In this document: one piece after another, positions 53,481 through 61,348 of the stretch
Numbering within the stretch: position 1 is the stretch's first letter
How the letters are laid out: every line of letters begins with the position of its first letter
Source: Planctomycetota bacterium
GTDB taxonomy: Bacteria; Planctomycetota; UBA8108; JACQVS01
Reading direction: 5' to 3'
DNA: 64,000 nt
Assembly: GCA_028280485.1 (NCBI GenBank)
Contig: JANQLS010000202.1
Coordinates: forward strand, 1 to 64,000
Notes under the pieces: generated by a model
Databases searched by the model: none
Told to the model about the DNA's origin: nothing
The model's input: the letters and a program-made list of their open reading frames with translations, nothing else
Position numbers and translations under genes: made by a program

Positions 53481-54872
53481 TCAGGTATCTTCCTCTGAAT
53501 CATCTTCGGAATCGTCATCAGAATCATCATCGTCCGAATCTTCATCGTCGATGTTGTCGGCTTCTTCTAGCTCTAATTTAGTTTCATCAGCCTTAAGGAG
53601 CTTGTACTCACATTTTTTAACTTCGATCTTAGCGTTGTCTCCACGAACTTGAAGGATCAAATATCCCCCACCGGGATAACCGACCTTTACACTAGCTCCC
53701 CCCCCTTTAGTAGAGGTAATTCTCATTCGATCCGCATCGATTTCAATGATCAGCTCAAGCCAACTATCATCTTCCTCATCAATATTGAGTTTCCCTAGAG
53801 AAAGCGGAGTAAAACTGGTCCTCCCCCTAAAATCTTCGTGACCTCGAGCTCCGATGTAGATATTTTCGGCATCTTCAACCTTCACTTCCATCTTCACCCA
53901 AACATCGATCCAGTGTTCTTCCCCCATGGCGATGTAAGACCCCTGTGAATCTTTTTCTTCCCAGTCGCTAGGGTTGGGACCTAAGATAATTTTCCCATCT
54001 TCAAATTTATCAGTTTCAATGTCTTCAGGAGCGTACCAGGTAATGTAGTCATCCAGCTTAAACTTTCGTGGAGCAATCTTGGCGATCCGTTCAGCTTTTT
54101 TAGTTTTCTCTTCGATATAATCTTGGTACTCCTTATCGATCATCTTTTGAATCTCATTCGCAAACCGAGTTTGTGCGAATTCGGGAGAAAACCCTAAAAG
54201 AACAGCGATTTTCTCCTTTCGATCGAGAGAGCCTTTTAACTTTCCTTCAATTTCCCGATACTTCGATTCAGCATTTCTAAAAATATCGATCGTTTTATCA
54301 ATTTCCGCCACTTGCTCTTCTAAACCGACTCCTTGGTAGTTTGGAAGTTTTTTAGTTCTGAAGTCCTTAACCAATTTATCAGCGCTAAGGTAATCCAATT
54401 CCTCTTTCTTGAGGAATACCATCACGCGCTCTTTAAGACGAGCCACTTCCCCACGGCCTTCCAACTCGAGTTCCGTTTTCAAGCTGTTGATGATGGACTC
54501 TACTTGCTTCAAAGGAGGGAAGGATCGAACTTTATACTTTTCGGTGAAGGTGAGAGCTCGAGACTTAAAGCGTTCAGCTTGCCGGATGCGATCCATAAGC
54601 TTCGAGTTGCCCCGAGTCAACTTAGAAGCCATCTTCCGCCATTGTGTTTTGAGAAGGTCTCTTTCTGTCTCTCGAGGTGATTTTTCTTCAACCGAATTGT
54701 TATTTGAACTCGTACTTGAATTAGTATTTGAAGAATTTCTCTTGGATTGCTCTGCTTCCCCACTCCCACCACAACCGCCGACAACGACAGCCACGAGAGA
54801 GGCCAATAGAAGAGGAACAACGCGAACAGAAATCGAAGTTCTTGTTACATGAAGTAAAGAATGAAATCTCAT
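53481..54872 (-). CDS. Lipoprotein with LamG/DUF1080-like domain and acidic tail
   Basis: A 463-residue protein. The signal peptide ends in lipobox 'VVGGC' (about residue 34), followed by a Ser/Asn-rich linker and a charged helical region (about 70-260). A beta-rich C-terminal domain (about 275-435, 'WIDVWVKMEVKVEDAENIYI') resembles DUF1080/concanavalin-type folds, though weakly. The last 25 residues are almost all Asp, Glu and Ser (DDEDSDDDDSDDDSEDDSEE), likely disordered and able to bind cations. No enzyme motif is seen. It starts with ATG at 54872 and shows no operon link to its neighbours. Confidence 0.55.
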   Translation of the reverse strand: MRFHSLLHVTRTSISVRVVPLLLASLVAVVVGGCGGSGEAEQSKRNSSNTNSSTSSNNNSVEEKSPRETERDLLKTQWRKMASKLTRGNSKLMDRIRQAERFKSRALTFTEKYKVRSFPPLKQVESIINSLKTELELEGRGEVARLKERVMVFLKKEELDYLSADKLVKDFRTKKLPNYQGVGLEEQVAEIDKTIDIFRNAESKYREIEGKLKGSLDRKEKIAVLLGFSPEFAQTRFANEIQKMIDKEYQDYIEEKTKKAERIAKIAPRKFKLDDYITWYAPEDIETDKFEDGKIILGPNPSDWEEKDSQGSYIAMGEEHWIDVWVKMEVKVEDAENIYIGARGHEDFRGRTSFTPLSLGKLNIDEEDDSWLELIIEIDADRMRITSTKGGGASVKVGYPGGGYLILQVRGDNAKIEVKKCEYKLLKADETKLELEEADNIDDEDSDDDDSDDDSEDDSEEDT

Positions 54873-55044
54873 GGATTTTCTAAGTCAGTAATGTTTTCAG
54901 GTTTAACTGTAATCTGAAGCCGTTTATTAAATCTGCCTGTTATATTTTTCCCACAAACATTTTAACTGGGGTGCGGCGACACCTTCGACCAAACTTAAAT
55001 TATAGCCAGGAATCTCCCATCCAGCTCACAAATTTAACCGAGAC

Positions 55045-56145
55045 CTAAATCAAGCCCTCACTTTGAGCTTCTTCGGCTCTTAATTGGGCCGCCTTAAGAT
55101 CTTCCAACTCTTCTTCTCGTTCTAACTTACGACGTAATTTCCGAGCTCGAAGCTGAGATGAGACGATCGCGATCAGGCCTAACAATGAGATCAAAATCCA
55201 GGGATTAAGCCACGAAGCCAAGACTTCGATCATGGAATACTTCGAACTGAGCCAAGTCTTAAAATCCTCTTCGAAGCTTAACCAGGATTGCTTCGTGAGT
55301 CCCTCATAAGCTTCAGAAAAGGGCTTTCCCTGATCGAGTTCATCTAAGAGTTTCCCCAGTACTTCCTCCCCATGGACTTCAACCAAGTACTTCACCATGA
55401 GTAGGCTTTGCTTATAAGCCAGGGTGGTCGGATGGTGAAGTCGAGGGAAACGAGCTTCTAAATCGACAACGGGAAACAAGGCATTCATGCGAGCCATCCC
55501 GCTAAAGACCGCTTCATCTTCTCGAGTCATTCCTCCCTCAGCCACGTACATACAGATGCCCTCATCGAACCACTTCGGAATCTTTGCTTGATGGCTTCGG
55601 TTGACCAGGAGGTGTCCGATTTCATGAATCAAGGTGACTTCTGAAGGCGCCTTACTGAGAGAAGCTTCACGCAGACCGTCACTTCGAACGATGATCCAGC
55701 CCCGCGAAGGAACAGCTAAACCGAGAACTTCTTGGGGATAGCTTTTTCGAGTGACCTGAGTTGCGATTCGAGAAAGCTCTGAATAACCCGGAACGAGCAA
55801 GACTGTAATTCTTCGTTGAAGCTTGCGATTCAACCGTCGCTCGACCGTGGCGATCCGGGAAGAAACGAACCTCACTAAACCTTCATTGGCTTCTAAATCA
55901 GGCCAATGCCTTAGGGCGGGATGGCTTTCCCAACCACGATGGTAAAGAATTCCGAAGGGAGCGTTTTCTTTTTTATAATGCTTGAGGAGTTCAGGTTTTG
56001 AAGATGAGCTCGCCCCTTGAGCATGGACGTATCGCTGATCTCCCCCACCGATAAATAGGGTGGAGAGCACGAGCACACTCAGTAAACTCAGCAGAACTGG
56101 CTTGAAACGAAATAAGGTTCGTTGCGTATTCATGGAAGGTATCAT
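55045..56145 (-). CDS. Exported peptidase-MA-like metalloprotease with C-terminal membrane anchor
   Basis: A 366-residue protein. A signal peptide (about 10-40) is followed by a gluzincin-like zinc site, HEIGH at 174-178 with 'KWFDEG' supplying Glu195. A membrane segment near 310-330 ('PWILISLLGLIAIV') and a charged cytoplasmic helix follow. It is probably a membrane-anchored periplasmic protease. It shares the motif layout HExxH-x16-E with the TPR protease at 431-1768. Start ATG at 56145; an in-frame ATG at 56133 is an alternative, and neither has a strong ribosome-binding site. Confidence 0.75.
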   Translation of the reverse strand: MIPSMNTQRTLFRFKPVLLSLLSVLVLSTLFIGGGDQRYVHAQGASSSSKPELLKHYKKENAPFGILYHRGWESHPALRHWPDLEANEGLVRFVSSRIATVERRLNRKLQRRITVLLVPGYSELSRIATQVTRKSYPQEVLGLAVPSRGWIIVRSDGLREASLSKAPSEVTLIHEIGHLLVNRSHQAKIPKWFDEGICMYVAEGGMTREDEAVFSGMARMNALFPVVDLEARFPRLHHPTTLAYKQSLLMVKYLVEVHGEEVLGKLLDELDQGKPFSEAYEGLTKQSWLSFEEDFKTWLSSKYSMIEVLASWLNPWILISLLGLIAIVSSQLRARKLRRKLEREEELEDLKAAQLRAEEAQSEGLI

Positions 56146-56440
56146 ACCAGGTCGTCGAACCTTCCGTCGGGAGATTTCAATAGAATCGTTTTTCTCTAAT
56201 CTCTACCGGGCTTTCAAGCAATAGAAATACCTGCAAAGTTTATCTCAGCCTTCCCGGAGATCCCTCGCTAAAGCTTCGGGCTTGGGAGGTTGGAAATTTT
56301 ATTTAAGAAAATTAGATGGATTGAGTGATTAATATTGCCTTCATTTTAATTCTGAAGGCCGTCACCGCCCCCCAAGCCCGAAGCTTTAGCGAGGGATAAA
56401 TGAAGCCCTATCAGATTTAAAATTCACGAGGTGATTACAT
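56146..56440. other. Intergenic region with inverted repeat-A pair
   Basis: About 295 bp without a gene between the protease start and the terminator of the MreB-like gene. Its only structure is the inverted repeat-A pair at 56260-56397. Confidence 0.6.
56260..56397. repeat. Inverted pair of repeat A (REPIN-like)
   Basis: Repeat A lies in minus orientation at 56260-56283 and in plus orientation at 56374-56397, 114 bp start to start. Two inverted REP-type units around about 90 bp resemble a REPIN or small MITE. Confidence 0.8.
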
Positions 56441-56484
56441 AAAAAAAAGCCAAACTGACAGCATGTGCTGTCAGTTTGGCTTTT
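56441..56484 (-). terminator. Rho-independent terminator of the MreB-like gene
   Basis: A perfect 19-bp stem, AAAAGCCAAACTGACAGCA / TGCTGTCAGTTTGGCTTTT, with a 2-nt apex. The A-run at 56441-56448 becomes the T-run on the minus strand. It lies 31 bp past the stop codon. Confidence 0.93.
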
Positions 56485-56514
56485 AAATTTAATTTGGCTT
56501 TACGCCCGTCGATC

Positions 56515-57591
56515 TTAGAGATCAGAGAGAGCGGCGACCAGACAACCTTTAGAAACACTAAAGAGAGGGTCTTCAGCCATGCGAATGTTCTTCACTTCAA
56601 TCGGGAAGTTGATCGACTTAAACTCGTCTTTGAAGACGTCGATAAATCCACCGATCATGGAAGTTCCACCAGCACAGACGATCTCGATCGGATCGGGGAA
56701 TGATGGCATTCCATTTGAAGATTCGAAACGTCGCTTGATGTTCTCGAGCGTGTAAGAGATCAAGTTTCGGTAGTAGATCTCAACGGCTTCTTCTTCACGG
56801 TTGCGAGGATGGAGGATGTTGACACCCTTTTCCTTGATCGCAGTAGCGCGACTTTTCTTGATACCGAGCACTTGAGCGACGTTGGTATCGATCCAGTCAC
56901 CACCACGTGAGGTGGAGAAAGTCAAAGCGGGAATCGACTTGTAGCTGACACAGATATTGAACATTCCACCACCGCAGGAAATTCCAATACCGGTGAAATC
57001 ATCTTCGGCGAGTTCACTGGAGACAACAGCGTGGCCTTCCAAGAGAGGCTTGGGAGTGTAGCCCAATTGCTTGAGCAAACTTGAGAACAAGCCTTTGTGG
57101 TAGATCACGTTAAATTCAGCGTCGATCGGATCAGCCGGAATAGAGAAGTAACAATTCTCTCCTTCGACAGTTGGCGTACCGAGCAAGTTTTCAAGAAGAA
57201 GCTTCTCGATAGGCAAGGCATCCTGTTCGTTGGGACTGATCACACCATCTGACATCGGCCGACGAGTTTCGCGATTGAAAATATTCGCGAGCTCAAACGC
57301 AGGATCACCGACAACAACCATACGGCCGTTGAGAACAACGTATTGAACGTTGAGCTTGGTGAGCATATTGCGCGTGTAATCATCGGTTTCGATATCGATG
57401 AATGCATTACGTTGAATCTTGATAGTAACGTTACCCTCGACATCCTGAGCGGCGCTCACTAAGTTGGCCGTCCCTACGTCTAAGCCTCTTCCAAGCTCGA
57501 GCCCAGATTGAGTACCTACACTTGCAGGGGCTTCAGCTGAATTAACAGCTTCGTGCTCGAATTCGGGGGATTGGGATTGATTATTCCCCAT
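56515..57591 (-). CDS. Divergent MreB/ParM-like actin homologue
   Basis: A 358-residue actin-fold ATPase. After a 30-residue disordered N-terminus come phosphate-1 'GRGLDVGTANLVSA', an MreB-like 'MVVVGDPAFELANIF' and 'RRPMSDGVIS' (compare RP.KDGVI in MreB), phosphate-2 'GIGISCGGGMFNICV', and the adenosine motif 'VCAGGTSMIGGF'. Standard MreB reads DIGGGT at phosphate-2; here it is SCGGGM. No mreC, mreD or rodA is adjacent. It overlaps the upstream coiled-coil gene by 11 bp, with GGAGG 8 bp before its ATG. It probably forms a cytoskeletal filament together with the coiled-coil partner; the cellular role is unknown. Confidence 0.8.
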   Translation of the reverse strand: MGNNQSQSPEFEHEAVNSAEAPASVGTQSGLELGRGLDVGTANLVSAAQDVEGNVTIKIQRNAFIDIETDDYTRNMLTKLNVQYVVLNGRMVVVGDPAFELANIFNRETRRPMSDGVISPNEQDALPIEKLLLENLLGTPTVEGENCYFSIPADPIDAEFNVIYHKGLFSSLLKQLGYTPKPLLEGHAVVSSELAEDDFTGIGISCGGGMFNICVSYKSIPALTFSTSRGGDWIDTNVAQVLGIKKSRATAIKEKGVNILHPRNREEEAVEIYYRNLISYTLENIKRRFESSNGMPSFPDPIEIVCAGGTSMIGGFIDVFKDEFKSINFPIEVKNIRMAEDPLFSVSKGCLVAALSDL

Positions 57592-58846
57592 CCTTCGCTC
57601 CTCCTTGTTGCAATGCTTTAAGTTTGGCCAAAGTGTTCTTCACGCCACCGGCCTTCGATTCTTTAACTTCAACCTTAGAAACGTTCGACTCCAGCCCGCT
57701 TTCCTCGGCAGAGACAGCAAAGAGTCGTTCCATATCGATGTTGGCATCCACCGCTGGACCGAAACTTCCGCCGCCGCCTCCTCCAGAGCCCATCATTGCG
57801 ATCTTGTTAGCTAAACCTTCTAACGTGGATTGCAATTGACTCATTTCGGAATTTTGGGCAGAGTTCTCACCCAACTTAGACAGCAACGCCATCGTCAGTT
57901 GTTGAGATCCGATATCTGCTCTTTGAGCCTCTTGCTCCTTGAGCTTCAATTCTGCTTCTTCGAGTGATTCCTTAAGTTTTTCTACTTCTTCTTCACTCGA
58001 CTCGAGATCAGACTGGGTCTTCTCGAGTAAATTTTCAGCTTCAGTTTTCTTGGTGAGGAGTTCTCGAAATTCAGTACGCGATTTTTCTAAACTCTCTGAA
58101 AAATCTGCTGATTTTGCCTCACTCGCTTCCAATCGCCCTTGAAGAACTAAGAGCTCTTCGCGATTTCGATTGGCTTCCTCTTGTTTCTGAGAAACTTCAT
58201 TCTGAAGATCTGAAAACTTATTGTCGTTTTGTTCAGCAGCTTGTTGAGCTTGCTCGAGTGCCGTTCGCACTTCTCCGAGTTCTTTTTCTACGACCTGAGC
58301 TTGCTCGGCCTTTTCTTTAAACTGCTCGACTTCGTTTTCAAGGTTTTCGTATTTTTGAACTCGCTCTTGAGACTGCTTCAGTTCACTTTCAAGATTTTCG
58401 AAATTTCGAATTTGCTCTTGAGACCGCCTCAGCTCTTCTTCGACCTGGGCGAACTGTTGAACCTTTTGCTGGTACTGTTGAAGTTCCTGCTCAAGATTCT
58501 TCTTATCCTGAATCGTGCTTTGCTCGTGAGCGAGAGCTTGTTCTTTAAAGTGACGAAGCTCGGCGAGTTCTTGTTGAACTTGCAGGCGTTCCTTCGCCAT
58601 TGCATCAAACTTGGCCTTCGATTCCTGAATGTACTTACCGCGCTCTTCTTCACTGATCTGTTGACGGCGATCCATAATGACCCCGTCGACCGCTTCAGCG
58701 ATCAGCTGGAAGATAACCTTCCGATTCAGGACTTTGACCTGTTTGAAACCTTTTCGTTGGAGGTCCGAGAGTGCGACTTCTGAAGTGCTTTTCTCGATGA
58801 CTCTTTTGAAGTCAAGGTCTCCAGATTCTTGTTCGCTCTCGGCCAC
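57581..58846 (-). CDS. Coiled-coil protein partnered with the MreB-like actin
   Basis: A 421-residue protein. The N-terminal globular part (about 15-60) contains 'FKQVKVLNRKVIFQLIAEAV'. A continuous coiled coil rich in Glu, Gln and Lys spans about 70-310, with a short repeated motif ('RSQEQIRNFENLESELKQSQ', 'ERVQKYENLENEVEQ'). A Gly-rich hinge (GSGGGGGGSFG) and a helical tail follow. There is no signal peptide or membrane segment. The ORF track starts at TTG 58861; I favour the GTG at 58846 because GGAGG lies 5 bp before it. The 11-bp overlap with the actin gene implies coupled synthesis and a joint filament or adaptor role. Confidence 0.75.
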   Translation of the reverse strand: MAESEQESGDLDFKRVIEKSTSEVALSDLQRKGFKQVKVLNRKVIFQLIAEAVDGVIMDRRQQISEEERGKYIQESKAKFDAMAKERLQVQQELAELRHFKEQALAHEQSTIQDKKNLEQELQQYQQKVQQFAQVEEELRRSQEQIRNFENLESELKQSQERVQKYENLENEVEQFKEKAEQAQVVEKELGEVRTALEQAQQAAEQNDNKFSDLQNEVSQKQEEANRNREELLVLQGRLEASEAKSADFSESLEKSRTEFRELLTKKTEAENLLEKTQSDLESSEEEVEKLKESLEEAELKLKEQEAQRADIGSQQLTMALLSKLGENSAQNSEMSQLQSTLEGLANKIAMMGSGGGGGGSFGPAVDANIDMERLFAVSAEESGLESNVSKVEVKESKAGGVKNTLAKLKALQQGGAKDGE

Positions 58847-59236
58847 TGTCTCCTCCAACAAATGGTAATTTTCACCCGGTTTTTAACCACGTCTCGTCCT
58901 CCCCATGTTCAGGGAAGTCGAAGAAGCATAGCATCCGAATTCGACGAGAGGCAAAAATCAGAGTTAAATCACATTACAGGAATTTGATTTGTACCAAGGC
59001 TGGACTGTGTTTCTCAGAGTAAGGATCACGGAACCTAAAATCAGACGTCAAAAGTACTGACAATAGCCTTAGAGGGCGCCCATAGTAGTCGGCTCAGCCC
59101 CTGAGCCGGTTTAGGTAGAGGGTAAACCTTATCTATTTAAAATCAGGCGTATGCGGCGAGAAGGACCTAGAGATACATTAAATTTAAGATCGATTCAGAT
59201 CCGGATCACAACAAAGATTTAAGCACCAAGATTAAT

Positions 59237-59369
59237 AAGCCCGGAGCGTAAGCGACGGGACAATGCGAGAGTATTTCGTAGGTGGATATTAAATGCCTAA
59301 GCGATCCATTAGGACGTACCGATGGAGATTCATGGCATAGACATATCCCGTCGCTTACGCTCCGGGCTT
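59237..59369. repeat. Inverted pair of repeat B (REPIN-like)
   Basis: Repeat B lies in plus orientation at 59237-59260 and minus at 59346-59369, 109 bp start to start. Compare the A-type pair at 56260-56397. The unit is CCCGGAGCGTAAGCGACGGG. Confidence 0.85.
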
Positions 59370-59421
59370 ACTAATGTATTTCGAAAAAAATCACAACTTC
59401 GGGGTGAATCGACTGCTACAT

Positions 59422-59460
59422 AAAAAAAGCCACGCTCACAAAGTGAGCGTGGCTTTTTTT
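59422..59460 (-). terminator. Rho-independent terminator (bidirectional-looking)
   Basis: An 18-bp stem, AAAAAAAGCCACGCTCAC / GTGAGCGTGGCTTTTTTT, with a 3-nt loop and A/T runs on both sides. It lies 24 bp past the stop of the lipoprotein gene on the minus strand. Confidence 0.93.
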
Positions 59461-59484
59461 TATAGCCTTTTAAGAGTGATTCAC

Positions 59485-60192
59485 TTAACGCAATCGACCC
59501 TTCGTACGCAAATTCTCGATGGACTTCCGGGTATCCCGAATGAAGTTTCGACTCGAAAGGGAAGGGCTCACATTCACGCGATCTTCGAGACGATCGACAA
59601 AGATCAAGGCTTGATCAAAGTTCCTTTGAAAGAAAGCTAAATCTTCGATCAAACGAACAAGTGAGTTTTCAATCGGCGCTTTGTTGCCGGGATGGCGAAA
59701 AAAAGCATTGAACGCGGCGTAAGATCGATTGAAGGCATTATCTCTCTTCTTACGGAAATTATCAGCGTTGGTGAGATGTTTTTCTTCTTCAACCGGATCT
59801 GCACTCTGATCGGCGAACGTGACTTCATCTTGGTGTAAGTAATAATAATGCCGCCCGAGCATCGAAAGAGCGTTCGCGTAATCTTCGTAACATGAAGGGC
59901 AGGTGTCGGGGGCGATCTCGGTAGTAATCCGATAGTTCTCAACGATTTTCTCAAGAGAGGCAGTCGCATCAAACTGATTGATCTGAAGATTCTTCGTGTA
60001 TTCGAATCTTAAGCCTTTGGCCTCATCTCGAAGCTCTTTAATTTTCTTAGCTTTCTCGGCCGCATTGAGGTTGGTGTAAATCCTATTAGATTGTGTGTTC
60101 AGGCAACCCACCCCCGTCATAACGATACCCAAAATTCCGATGAAACTCATTCGAGCAGCGAATTGGCTCAATACTACTAGTCGACTATTCAT
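59485..60192 (-). CDS. Small TPR-like lipoprotein of unknown function
   Basis: A 235-residue protein. A hydrophobic N-terminus ends in a lipobox-like 'MTGVGC' (about residue 30). The mature part is all-helical with TPR-like spacing ('CPSCYEDYANALSMLGRHYY', 'NRSYAAFNAFF', 'FFQRNFDQALIFVDRLED'). It contains one CPSC pair. It may bind partners at the inner face of the outer membrane or the periplasm. It is monocistronic by its terminator. I know no closer family. Confidence 0.6.
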   Translation of the reverse strand: MNSRLVVLSQFAARMSFIGILGIVMTGVGCLNTQSNRIYTNLNAAEKAKKIKELRDEAKGLRFEYTKNLQINQFDATASLEKIVENYRITTEIAPDTCPSCYEDYANALSMLGRHYYYLHQDEVTFADQSADPVEEEKHLTNADNFRKKRDNAFNRSYAAFNAFFRHPGNKAPIENSLVRLIEDLAFFQRNFDQALIFVDRLEDRVNVSPSLSSRNFIRDTRKSIENLRTKGRLR

Positions 60193-60436
60193 ATTTTCTG
60201 CTGACTTTATGGCTGTAATCTTATCTAAGGAAATTAATACGGCTCATTTCAACGTTAACACAAGCTCAGAAAGGGGTCAAACTGGCCTATGAGCGGCGAG
60301 CTCTCCACTCATCCTCGACCGATAAGGTCAAAGAATCAACTTATATTGTCGGGAGTGGCGGAGAGAACCAAGCCCCCTCAAGTACCGAGGATGAGTCAAG
60401 TGTCCACGATTTAAGTCATCGTAGTGTAACGAAAGA

Positions 60437-60883
60437 TCAAGCCATCAAGGGATCATCGCCCTTGGAGTAGTCAAAAAGCTCTCCGGCTGAGAAAAATAGG
60501 CCTAATTCTCGCTCTGCGGCTTCAGGAGAGTCTGATCCGTGAACGAGGTTGAATTGGCTCGAAATACCAAAATCGCCACGGATCGTGCCTGGATCGGCTT
60601 TGAAACCAAAAGTAGCCCCCATCATATTACGGCAAACTTGAATCGCTTCGTTTCCTTCAAGAGCGAGAACGACGACCGGCCCTGAAGTCATAAAACCAAC
60701 CAAATCCCCATAGAACGGCTTATCAGCGTGGGCCTCATAATGAGTTTTTACGGTCTCGTCGGGAAGCACTGTAAATTTCATGCCAACGATTTTGAGGCCT
60801 TTGGCTTCAAACCTTCCCAAAATTTGACCACAGAGACTGCGTTGAATGGCATCCGGCTTAAGAATGATGAGTGTTCTTTCCAT
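60437..60883 (-). CDS. ndk: Nucleoside diphosphate kinase
   Basis: A 148-residue NDK with 'RTLIILKPDAIQRSLCGQIL' at the N-terminus, 'RNMMGATFGFKADPGTIRGD' and the active-site 'NLVHGSDSPEAAERELGLFF', whose His carries the phosphoryl group. It balances NTP pools. Length is close to the norm, with a slightly extended C-terminus (FDYSKGDDPLMA). It appears to be a single gene. Confidence 0.97.
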   Translation of the reverse strand: MERTLIILKPDAIQRSLCGQILGRFEAKGLKIVGMKFTVLPDETVKTHYEAHADKPFYGDLVGFMTSGPVVVLALEGNEAIQVCRNMMGATFGFKADPGTIRGDFGISSQFNLVHGSDSPEAAERELGLFFSAGELFDYSKGDDPLMA

Positions 60884-61348
60884 TGTTCTTTCTTTCGATA
60901 ATAGAACTTCGTTTTGTTTTTAAAGACTTCAACGAGCTGGGCTTGCTCCCAAGAAAATCGAGGCAGCCCTCCTGAACGTTGGAGCAATAGTTTTCGGTAC
61001 ATAACTCTCTATTCTTCGGATCTCTCGACTGAGATCTTGCCGATAACCCAGAAAATTCAGGCGATTTTGTTCCGAAGAAATCTATAGAAGCCCATTTAAC
61101 TCAAATGGACCCTCTGACCAAAATCCGGATGTTATACTATCTCGGGAATGGGATGCCCAGAGTGTGTCCCAATAGTTTTTTAGGAAGTTTCAAACCCTAT
61201 ATAGAACTCCTAATAGGCTCTGAAACTTCCTAAAAAACAGTCCCACCGAATGAACGCCCCCAAACAAATTGCCCTGGAGACCTCTCATATATCTTTGTGA
61301 TATTGATGAGTTCATCCGTGGTGCTGTGCCCTAAGAAGTAAGATTTTC
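60884..61348. other. Divergent intergenic region with long inverted repeat
   Basis: About 465 bp between the divergent ndk and sigma-54 activator genes. It contains an 18-bp perfect inverted repeat (61175-61192 / 61221-61238) with a 28-nt loop. The loop itself holds a short CCTAT/ATAGG pairing. No gene. Confidence 0.55.
61175..61238. repeat. 18-bp perfect inverted repeat
   Basis: GTTTTTTAGGAAGTTTCA and TGAAACTTCCTAAAAAAC are separated by 28 nt, about 110 bp upstream of the sigma-54 activator start. It could be a leader hairpin, an operator or a small-element remnant. Confidence 0.75.

Larger units (their letters stand above)
58847..59484. other. Intergenic region with inverted repeat-B pair and terminator
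   Basis: About 640 bp without a supportable gene. It holds an inverted repeat-B pair (59237-59369), the terminator of the gene at 59485 (59422-59460), and presumably the promoter of the coiled-coil/actin operon. The plus ORF at 59374-59640 runs through the terminator and antisense to the lipoprotein gene, so it is discounted. Confidence 0.55.

Noticed and set aside
58229-58783. 184-aa hydrophobic-looking plus ORF
   Set aside because: Leu/Phe richness is the antisense image of Gln/Glu/Lys coiled-coil codons, not a membrane protein.
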